Assembly: GCA_900556425.1 (NCBI GenBank)
Contig: USOR01000035.1
Span: 1-8,317 of the forward strand
DNA from: an uncultured Coriobacteriaceae bacterium
Lineage (GTDB): Bacteria > Actinomycetota > Coriobacteriia > Coriobacteriales > QAMH01
Length of the DNA: 8,317 nt
Reading direction: 5' to 3'
A program made the position numbers and the translations under genes. Numbering within the stretch: the first letter of the stretch is position 1; each line of letters opens with the position of its first letter. Positions 1 through 5,131 of the stretch are shown one piece after another. The notes beneath the pieces were generated by a model, which did no database searches, was not told where the DNA came from, and saw only the letters and a list, made by a program, of their open reading frames with translations.

Positions 1-30
1 GTATAAAACGACGAGATAAGGAGGCTGCCC

Positions 31-312
31 ATGAAGAAGTTTTTACATGTGCTCGCCGATGTGGCGAAGAAGGCGGCGAGCGTCGCGCTGTCGCTGGTAG
101 GGAAAGGCGTATCACTGGGGCTTTCCGCGGCCAGAAGCGCCGTCGCCGCGGTGGGACGTCTGGCGGCGAGGCTGTCCGGCAAACTGGCCCGGTGCATGGG
201 CGGTAAGCTGAAAGCGCATCTGGCGCCGACGCTGCTGGGTGTGATGATCGTGTCCGGCTCTGTGGCGCTGCTGTCCTGCGTGGGCTGGCTGGTGGCCCGG
301 AAAGCGCGGTAA
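31..312 (+). CDS. Small cationic alanine-rich protein with C-terminal membrane helix
   Basis: I do not recognise this 93-residue protein. Residues 1-62 are rich in Ala, Lys, Arg, Ser and Gly, with basic residues spaced through what looks like one or two amphipathic helices. Residues 65-88 are strongly hydrophobic and end in a basic ARKAR tail, which suggests a single membrane helix with its C-terminus in the cytoplasm by the positive-inside rule. There is no cleavable signal peptide. The ATG start is supported by AAGGAGG six nt upstream. It precedes htpG by 89 nt on the same strand, with a hairpin between them, so co-transcription is uncertain. A membrane-active peptide, a holin-like protein or a small membrane adaptor are all possible, but nothing decides between them. 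The gene is convincing; the function is unknown. Confidence 0.72.
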   Translation: MKKFLHVLADVAKKAASVALSLVGKGVSLGLSAARSAVAAVGRLAARLSGKLARCMGGKLKAHLAPTLLGVMIVSGSVALLSCVGWLVARKAR

Positions 313-333
313 GCACCGCAAAAAGGTATACAA

Positions 334-360
334 CGGGGAGGTGCGCTGCGCATCTCCCCG
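334..360 (+). other. GC-rich hairpin between the first gene and htpG
   Basis: CGGGGAG and CTCCCCG form the outer arms and TGC/GCA closes inside a GCTG loop, with one G-T wobble. This gives an almost continuous 11-bp stem. It is followed by AAACG rather than a T-run, so it is not a classical intrinsic terminator on the plus strand. It could be an attenuating or processing hairpin between the two genes, or part of the htpG leader. Confidence 0.5.
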
Positions 361-385
361 AAACGCTGTGAAGCGATATCAACGC

Positions 386-393
386 AAAAGGAG
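386..393 (+). promoter_or_regulatory. Ribosome binding site that fixes the htpG start
   Basis: AAAAGGAG lies 8 nt before the ATG at 402. An in-frame GTG at 393 overlaps the last base of this site, so it cannot be the initiation codon served by it. Confidence 0.85.
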
Positions 394-401
394 TGTCCTG
401 T

Positions 402-2318
402 ATGGAAAGAAAAGAATTTAAGGCGGAGTCCAAGCGGCTGTTGGATCTGATGATCAACTCCATCTACACCAATCGCGAAATCTTCCTGCGTGAGCTTATC
501 TCCAACGCATCGGATTCGCTCGACAAGCTCTACCTCACCTCGCTCGAGAACAAGGACAGCTCCATCATGCGCAGCGACCTGCGCATTCAGATTGCCATTG
601 ATGAGGATGCCCGCACGCTCACCATCAGCGACGATGGCATTGGCATGACCAAGGACGAGCTCGACAAGAACCTGGGCACCATCGCCCATTCGGGCTCGCT
701 CGAATTCAAGAGCTCGGATTCCGAGAAGCTCGAGGAAGTCGACATCATCGGCCAGTTCGGCGTCGGCTTCTACTCTTCGTTCATGGTCGCCGACAAGGTC
801 ACCGTCATCTCGAAGGCATACGGCAGCGACGAGGCCTTCAAGTGGGAAAGCGATGGCATCGAGGGCTACAACATCAGCGAGACCACCCGCGAGAAGCGCG
901 GCACGGACATCATCCTGCATCTGCGTGAGAACACCGACGAGGTCAACTACGACGAGTACCTCTCGCAGGCTCTCATCAAGCATCTGGTGAAGCGCTACAG
1001 CGATTACATCCGCTACCCGATCATCATGGATGTGGAGAAGACGCGCACGCTCGAGAAGCCCGAGGACGCTGGCGACGATTACGTGCCCGCAACCGAGACC
1101 TTCGTCGAGGAGGAAATCCTCAACTCGATGATTCCCATCTGGACCAAGAAGAAGTCCGAAGTCTCCGACGAGGAGTACGCCGACTTCTACCAGGCCCAGT
1201 TCCATACGGCCGATATTCCCCTGCGCACGATTTCCATGCACGCCGAAGGCAGCCTGAACTACGATGCGTTGCTCTTCATCCCCACGGATGCGCCCATGAA
1301 CCTGTACGCCAAGGACTTCCAGCGTGGCTTGGCACTCTACAGCAACAACGTCATGATCATGGAGCACTGCGAGGACCTGCTGCCGGACTGCTTCGGCTTC
1401 GTGCGCGGCGTCGTCGATAGCCCCGACCTCAACCTCAACATCTCGCGCGAGACGCTCCAGCAGGACCGTCAGCTCATCGCCATCGAGCGTCGCATCGAGA
1501 AGAAGATCAAGCAGGAGCTCGAGAAGCTCTGCAAAGACGACCGTGAGGCCTACGTCGATTTCTTCAGCAAGTTCGGCCACGTGCTCAAGTACGACATCTA
1601 CTCCACCTACGGAGCGCACAAGGACCTGCTGCAGGACTTGCTGCTCTTCCATTCCGCCAAGGAGGACAAGCCCATCACGCTGGCCGAATACGTCGCCGGC
1701 ATGCAGGAAGGCCAGGAGAACATCTTCTTCGCTTCCGGCGACACCGTCGCGCGCCTGGCACAGAGCCCGAGCGTCACGTCGGTCGTCTCGCGCGGCTACG
1801 ATGTCCTGCTCTGCGGTGACAACGTCGACGAGTTCTGCCTGCTCTCCATCGGCAGCTATGACGACAAGGAGATGCGCAACGTCGCCAGCGGCGAGGACCT
1901 TGGCCTCGAAACCGAGGAGGAGAAGGAGGAAGTCGCCAAGCAGCGTGAGGAGAACAGCACGCTGTTCGAGGCGATGACCGAGGCGCTCCCCGACGACATC
2001 ACCAATGTCACGGCCACCTCGCGTCTGGCTGATGCGGCCTGTTGCATCGTCGCCGATGGCCCCGTGAGCCTGGGTATGGAGAAGTACTTCGCGACCATCC
2101 CGGCTGCCGCCGGCGAGCGTCCCGAGGCAAAGCACGTGCTCGAGCTCAACCCCAATCACCCGGTCTTCGCAACGCTGCAGGCAGCGCAAGAGGCTGGCGA
2201 GACCGAGAAGGTCGCCCAGTACGCCAACCTGCTCTACAACCAGGCACGTTTGGCGGAGGGTCTCGAAATCGCGGATTCGGCAGCATTCAACGAGGCTATC
2301 TGCGAGCTGATGAAATAA
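402..2318 (+). CDS. htpG: HtpG, bacterial Hsp90 molecular chaperone
   Basis: Cytosolic ATP-dependent homodimeric chaperone that remodels client proteins with the DnaK system. The protein is 638 residues, close to the usual 610-640. The N-terminal GHKL ATPase domain is complete. It has the ELISNASD helix with the catalytic Glu31 and Mg-coordinating Asn35, DDGIGM at 77-82 with adenine-contacting Asp77, the GTIAHSG lid start at 92-98, GQFGVGFYS at 117-125 and a GTDI motif near 168. The middle domain carries NISRETLQQ with Arg349, equivalent to the ATP-contacting arginine of the family. A C-terminal dimerisation domain follows, and as expected for bacteria there is no MEEVD tail. ATG 402 is chosen because a GTG at 393 lies inside the ribosome binding site. 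No CIRCE- or HAIR-like operator is evident upstream. The reading frame is intact. Confidence 0.97.
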   Translation: MERKEFKAESKRLLDLMINSIYTNREIFLRELISNASDSLDKLYLTSLENKDSSIMRSDLRIQIAIDEDARTLTISDDGIGMTKDELDKNLGTIAHSGSLEFKSSDSEKLEEVDIIGQFGVGFYSSFMVADKVTVISKAYGSDEAFKWESDGIEGYNISETTREKRGTDIILHLRENTDEVNYDEYLSQALIKHLVKRYSDYIRYPIIMDVEKTRTLEKPEDAGDDYVPATETFVEEEILNSMIPIWTKKKSEVSDEEYADFYQAQFHTADIPLRTISMHAEGSLNYDALLFIPTDAPMNLYAKDFQRGLALYSNNVMIMEHCEDLLPDCFGFVRGVVDSPDLNLNISRETLQQDRQLIAIERRIEKKIKQELEKLCKDDREAYVDFFSKFGHVLKYDIYSTYGAHKDLLQDLLLFHSAKEDKPITLAEYVAGMQEGQENIFFASGDTVARLAQSPSVTSVVSRGYDVLLCGDNVDEFCLLSIGSYDDKEMRNVASGEDLGLETEEEKEEVAKQREENSTLFEAMTEALPDDITNVTATSRLADAACCIVADGPVSLGMEKYFATIPAAAGERPEAKHVLELNPNHPVFATLQAAQEAGETEKVAQYANLLYNQARLAEGLEIADSAAFNEAICELMK

Positions 2319-2340
2319 ACATTTCTCATGATAATTTCGG

Positions 2341-2376
2341 TTATAGGCAGTGCATTATATTGTGCGCTGCCTATAA
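2341..2376 (+). promoter_or_regulatory. Inverted repeat with embedded TATAAT between htpG and the hydrolase gene
   Basis: TTATAGGCAG (2341-2350) and CTGCCTATAA (2367-2376) are perfect 10-nt inverted arms. Four more pairs close inside, one of them a G-T wobble, leaving an 8-nt AT-rich loop. The right arm contains TATAAT (2372-2377), a consensus -10 box 36 nt before the next ATG, but no good -35 lies at 16-18 nt. As RNA it could end the htpG transcript, yet what follows (TCTTATAT) is not a proper U-tract. Either a dyad operator over the hydrolase promoter or a weak terminator is possible. Confidence 0.45.
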
Positions 2377-2413
2377 TCTTATATGGATATAAAAGCGAGC
2401 GAGGAGGCTTATC

Positions 2414-3034
2414 ATGACTACGATGCTATTTCAGGGGCACGGCTCCTACAGGTTCACGCTCGACGACAGCACGGTCATTTACGTCGACCCATACTTCGGA
2501 AAGGAATACGAGCTCGAGGCCGACCTCGTCCTGGTCACCCATGATCATTTCGACCATGACGCGGTGGACAAGATGCCCCATGCACCCGGCTGCGAAGTCA
2601 TTCGCGCGAAGGACCTGCACCCCACGAGCGGCGAGTACCTCTCCACGGAGTCTCATGGCGTGAAGATCCAGGCAGTGCAGGCATACAACGAGAACCACCC
2701 GTCTGACGAGTGCGTTGGCTACGTGCTCGAATTCGACGGCGTCTCGTTCTATGCGGCGGGCGACACGAGCACGACCGAGGACATGAAGTCCGGCAAGCTT
2801 GCCGCCATGAAGCTCGACTATGCGGCATTCCCCTGCGACGGGGTGTACAACATGGATGCGGACGAGGCTTCCGAGTGCGCCAAGCTCGTCGGTGCCAAGC
2901 ACAACATCCCCGTCCATGAGGTGCCCATCGACTCCGCCGACGCCACGGTCGCCGAGTACGACGAGGCCAAGCTCGAGGCATTCCAAGCTCCCGGACGCAT
3001 CATCCTCGTCCCCGGAGCCGAGTTGCATATGTAA
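2414..3034 (+). CDS. Metallo-beta-lactamase-fold metal-dependent hydrolase
   Basis: A cytosolic 206-residue hydrolase of the metallo-beta-lactamase superfamily, of the compact single-domain type related to the UPF0173/UlaG-like group. The metal-binding signature THDHFDH is at 42-48 (His43, His45, Asp47, His48). His95 in the YNENHP segment is the probable third-motif histidine, Asp117 in AAGDTS the bridging aspartate, and His168 in IPVHE the last ligand. An N-terminal GHGSYRF strand with VDPYF at 24-28 is typical of the group. The substrate cannot be told from sequence: phosphodiesters, lactones or thioesters are all used by relatives. GAGGAGG ends 6-7 nt before the ATG. The gene stands alone, downstream of an inverted-repeat promoter region and convergent with the Usp operon. 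Confidence 0.9.
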   Translation: MTTMLFQGHGSYRFTLDDSTVIYVDPYFGKEYELEADLVLVTHDHFDHDAVDKMPHAPGCEVIRAKDLHPTSGEYLSTESHGVKIQAVQAYNENHPSDECVGYVLEFDGVSFYAAGDTSTTEDMKSGKLAAMKLDYAAFPCDGVYNMDADEASECAKLVGAKHNIPVHEVPIDSADATVAEYDEAKLEAFQAPGRIILVPGAELHM

Positions 3035-3040
3035 AAATGA

Positions 3041-3067
3041 GGCAAGGCGCGCCTGACGCGCCTTGCC
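3041..3067 (-). terminator. Intrinsic terminator of the FKBP-Usp operon
   Basis: A perfect 11-bp stem, GGCAAGGCGCG with CGCGCCTTGCC, closes a 5-nt loop. Read on the minus strand the stem is followed after three nt by TTTTT (3037-3033), the U-tract of an intrinsic terminator. On the plus strand no T-run follows. It lies 90 nt beyond the usp stop codon and abuts the end of the convergent hydrolase gene, so the U-tract overlaps that gene's stop region. Confidence 0.82.
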
Positions 3068-3078
3068 CGCAATGCGAG

Positions 3079-3123
3079 ATTTCTCGACTTCGCAGCCTTC
3101 GGCTGCTCCGCTCGAAATGACAA
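3079..3123. repeat. Dispersed palindromic repeat, copy 1
   Basis: GCAGCC-TTC-GGCTGC (3092-3106) is a perfect 6-bp hairpin. ATTT and CGA on the left (3079-3087) pair with TCGAAAT on the right (3112-3118) across a small internal loop. Its right part, 3105-3123, is identical over 19 nt to 5034-5052. It lies between two convergent genes and has no coding content. The style resembles short intergenic palindromes scattered through many genomes. Confidence 0.65.
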
Positions 3124-3156
3124 TAGAGAGCGCGGAGCGCCGGAGTGGAGAAACCT

Positions 3157-3570
3157 TTACTTCACGACAAGCACCGGGCACTTGGCATGCGTGAGAACCT
3201 TGTGGCTCACGCTGCCGAGCGCGAACTCGCGCAGAGCGCCCAGACCACGGCTGCCCATCACGAGCAAATCGGCTTCCGACTCCGTCGCGTAGCGAATGAT
3301 TTCGTCGGCAGGGCGGCCATGCAACAGCACGATCTCATGGTCGATGCCGGCGTCTGCCAAAACCTGCGCCGCATCCTTGATAATCTCGCGCTGGGCCTCG
3401 CCGTGCGCCTCGATCGGGTCATAGACCATGTCCGAATACACATCGATGGCGATAACCGAGACGATCTTGACCCGCACATCGCTCTCAAGGGATGCGATGT
3501 AGGCCGCCTGCTCCGTTGCACGCAGCGAGTTTTCCGATCCATCGGCGGCAACGAGAATGTTCTTGTACAT
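3157..3570 (-). CDS. Universal stress protein, UspA family, ATP-binding type
   Basis: A 137-residue single-domain cytosolic protein of the UspA fold. MYKNILVAADGS at the N-terminus carries the conserved Asp10 of the nucleotide pocket. Near the C-terminus the glycine motif G106-x2-G109-x9-G119-Ser120 is complete, which marks the ATP-binding class; these proteins usually dimerise and modulate stress survival. The C-terminal strand CPVLVVK is typical. It is the second gene of an operon with the SlyD-like isomerase: only 11 nt separate them, and its AGGGG ribosome binding site overlaps the TAG stop of the upstream gene, which suggests translational coupling. The operon ends at the hairpin 3041-3067. 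Confidence 0.95.
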   Translation of the reverse strand: MYKNILVAADGSENSLRATEQAAYIASLESDVRVKIVSVIAIDVYSDMVYDPIEAHGEAQREIIKDAAQVLADAGIDHEIVLLHGRPADEIIRYATESEADLLVMGSRGLGALREFALGSVSHKVLTHAKCPVLVVK

Positions 3571-3581
3571 GGCGCGATCCC

Positions 3582-4070
3582 CTACATGATAAGGTCGAGG
3601 GGATCCTTGGGAATCTCCCTCTTGGGGGCATTGGGATCATCGGCCGTAGACTCATCGACCTTGATGAGCTCGACATCGAAGGTAAGGTCCTTGCCCGCCA
3701 GCGGATGGTTGTAATCGAGCGTCACGGCCTCCGGGGTGATGTCCTTGACCGTAACCGGAACCTTCTCCTCGTCTTCGGTGATCATCCAGATGACCTTGCC
3801 GATTTCGAGGCCCTTCATGTTAGGCATGACCTCCATCGGGATTTCCTCGGTGTGCTCGTCGAGATACTCGCCGAATGCTTCCCAATCCTTGATGGTGAAG
3901 GTCTTCTTCTCGCCCTCGGCCATCTCGCGCACCTCGCGCTCGAAACCATCGAGCACCATGTCGTGACCAACCTGGAACACGAGGGGGTTCTCGGCGGTCA
4001 TCTTGTCGTAGACGGAGCCATCTGGCAGACGACCCTCGAAAGTCAGGGTTACGGTTGTTCCATCGAGCAT
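3582..4070 (-). CDS. SlyD-type FKBP peptidyl-prolyl cis-trans isomerase
   Basis: A cytosolic proline isomerase and holdase chaperone of the SlyD branch of FKBPs, 162 residues from the chosen start. The split FKBP core is visible: TVTLTFEGRLPDGSVYD at 6-22, VGHDMVLDGFEREV at 34-47, then the insert-in-flap chaperone domain (about 67-118, opening AFGEYLDE and VMPNM), then the diagnostic LDYNHPLAGKDLTFDVEL at 118-135. Unlike Escherichia coli SlyD there is no His/Cys-rich metal-binding tail. The C-terminus is instead a short acidic, proline-containing stretch. ATG at 4070 is preceded by GAGAGGA at 8 nt. An in-frame ATG at 4109 would add 13 residues (MAHYAHSDERTIV) but has only a poor GAGAA right beside it. 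It is the first gene of the operon with the Usp protein. Confidence 0.93.
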   Translation of the reverse strand: MLDGTTVTLTFEGRLPDGSVYDKMTAENPLVFQVGHDMVLDGFEREVREMAEGEKKTFTIKDWEAFGEYLDEHTEEIPMEVMPNMKGLEIGKVIWMITEDEEKVPVTVKDITPEAVTLDYNHPLAGKDLTFDVELIKVDESTADDPNAPKREIPKDPLDLIM

Positions 4071-4078
4071 GACGATAG

Positions 4079-4085
4079 TCCTCTC
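4079..4085 (-). promoter_or_regulatory. Ribosome binding site favouring the internal isomerase start
   Basis: GAGAGGA on the minus strand lies 8 nt before the ATG at 4070. No comparable site precedes the upstream in-frame ATG at 4109, so initiation at 4070 is favoured. Both starts keep the whole FKBP core. Confidence 0.6.
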
Positions 4086-4175
4086 ATCCGAGTGCGCGTA
4101 ATGCGCCATTTCTCACGCGAAAAAGCGTCCTCATGACAGTACCGCATGCGGGGAATTCTGCAAGGGTATCTGGGC

Positions 4176-4181
4176 TATAAT
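4176..4181 (+). promoter_or_regulatory. Probable -10 box for the 4216 gene
   Basis: TATAAT matches the sigma-70 -10 consensus and lies 34 nt before the GTG start, in the short gap between divergent genes. The -35 is poor: GAATTC or neighbours at 16-18 nt upstream. A perfect 10-bp palindrome CCGCATGCGG (4142-4151) lies just upstream of that and could be a regulator site for either direction. Confidence 0.45.
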
Positions 4182-4215
4182 TGCCAAAGCGTAACCGCAA
4201 ATCAAAGGGGATTTC

Positions 4216-4944
4216 GTGGCTCAGAAATTTAACAAGATCTACATCCAGCAAGATGCCATCGCCAAGCACGAGGATTTTGACACTTGGTACGAGGATGGAG
4301 ACGTCTTCCTTCAGTTCAAGAGCAAAGAGGGTTGGAAGCGGGAGAAGGACAAAGTGCAGATCATGGGCCGCATGGGTGGTCAGGTCGGCCTCATCAAACC
4401 CGACAATCACGTGCTTAACTACTACATTCGCTACGAGCGCTGGGAGTACATCCTGCACACGTTCGTTATCAATCATCACTACTATATCGAGGGCATGGTG
4501 TGGGATCTCTACGGATGCGCACACGAGCCCCCGTGCACCTTCGTCGAGGAAACGCTCACGAGCTTCGAGCGCAAGGCCGTGCATATCAAGCTCGTCAACT
4601 TCAAGGACAAGGGCATGTGCTATGAGATTCATGCCCATGAGCTTGAAAAACTGCGCATTGCCGTTGCGGCGTTTGTCGCCATCCTCATCAAGGAGGAATG
4701 GAAGGGTCTGAGCGAGGGCAACGACTACACCCCTGCCGGGCTCCTCAACAACCTCAAGAGCCGCATCTTCGAGAACAAGGGTTTCACCTACGAGGAAGTT
4801 CAGGAGCTCATCGAGGCCGACTCCCCCTACGTGCGCATCATCAGGCCGGAAGGTCGCCCCATCGACCACAAGGATTCCAAGCTGAAGAAGGACAAGCGCG
4901 GCCACGTCCTGGAAAAGCGCAAGAGCGATTCGATAAAAAAGTAG
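4216..4944 (+). CDS. Conserved-looking protein, possible tubby/LURP-one-like domain
   Basis: I do not recognise this 242-residue protein by family name. It is soluble, with no signal peptide or clear membrane segment. Residues about 8-160 alternate short strands and turns (IYIQQDAI, DVFLQFKSK, VQIMGRMGGQVGLI, NYYIRYERWEYIL, HHYYIEGMVWDLYG, KAVHIKLV, CYEIHA) and end in one long hydrophobic helix, LRIAVAAFVAILI. That order resembles the tubby/LURP-one-related fold, a beta barrel around a central helix, including the late IEG-x2-WDLYG segment. This is inference from pattern only. Residues 165-242 form a charged tail rich in Lys and Asp/Glu. The GTG start has AAAGGGG at 5-6 nt and a TATAAT box upstream. 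It is transcribed alone, away from the isomerase operon, and ends just before a large palindrome. Confidence 0.85.
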   Translation: MAQKFNKIYIQQDAIAKHEDFDTWYEDGDVFLQFKSKEGWKREKDKVQIMGRMGGQVGLIKPDNHVLNYYIRYERWEYILHTFVINHHYYIEGMVWDLYGCAHEPPCTFVEETLTSFERKAVHIKLVNFKDKGMCYEIHAHELEKLRIAVAAFVAILIKEEWKGLSEGNDYTPAGLLNNLKSRIFENKGFTYEEVQELIEADSPYVRIIRPEGRPIDHKDSKLKKDKRGHVLEKRKSDSIKK

Positions 4945-4956
4945 GCAGCGAGCTTT

Positions 4957-5031
4957 AGGTGTGACAAGGGGACAGGTCATTTGTCACACTGGGTTCCAGT
5001 GGGACAAATGACCTGTCCCCTTGTCACACCT
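4957..5031. repeat. 75-bp near-perfect palindrome (REP-like element)
   Basis: Arms 4957-4985 and 5003-5031 are perfect 29-nt reverse complements. Inside them CACTGG (4987-4992) pairs with CCAGTG (4996-5001) around a GTT loop, with one A/G mismatch at 4986/5002. This gives 35 of 36 pairs in total. It starts 12 nt after the stop of the 4216 gene and is directly followed by a second repeat and a terminator. No U-tract follows on either side, so it is not itself a standard terminator. The left arm aligns with 8273-8299 at 18 of 27 positions. Confidence 0.92.
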
Positions 5032-5033
5032 TC

Positions 5034-5052
5034 GCTCCGCTCGAAATGACAA
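5034..5052. repeat. Dispersed repeat, copy 2 (19-nt core)
   Basis: This stretch is identical to 3105-3123 and contains CGCTCGAAATGACAA. Here it directly abuts the right end of the large palindrome, and the hairpin half seen in copy 1 is replaced by that palindrome. Confidence 0.65.
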
Positions 5053-5058
5053 ATACAA

Positions 5059-5089
5059 GAAGGCCCCCGGCATTACACCGGGGGCCTTC
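5059..5089. terminator. Bidirectional intrinsic terminator between convergent genes
   Basis: GAAGGCCCCCGG and CCGGGGGCCTTC form a perfect 12-bp stem with a 7-nt CATTACA loop. On the minus strand it is followed by TTGTATTTGTCATTT, a broken T-rich tract, 42 nt beyond the transporter stop. On the plus strand a short CTTTG follows. It probably ends the transporter transcript and catches readthrough from the 4216 gene. Confidence 0.8.
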
Positions 5090-5131
5090 CTTTGCGCTAG
5101 CAAAAGCTAACAGCAGTTGCAGACTCGCAGC

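Noticed and set aside
334..360. Intrinsic terminator between the first gene and htpG
   Set aside because: The stem is good but no T-run follows on either strand, so it is kept only as an unassigned hairpin.
393..401. GTG upstream start for htpG
   Set aside because: The GTG shares its first base with the ribosome binding site; the ATG at 402 has correct spacing and gives the usual HtpG N-terminus.
2426..3181. 251-codon open frame on the minus strand opposite the hydrolase
   Set aside because: It is antisense to a gene with intact metal-binding motifs and crosses the terminator hairpin and the repeat.
4084..4980. 298-codon open frame on the minus strand opposite the 4216 gene
   Set aside because: It runs antisense through the whole 4216 gene and into the isomerase start region and the palindrome. 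There is no ribosome binding site, and its Leu/Val/Asp-rich product reflects complement codon bias.
4957..5052. CRISPR array or tRNA
   Set aside because: The repeats are inverted rather than direct and spaced, and no cloverleaf with a T-loop or anticodon arm can be drawn.
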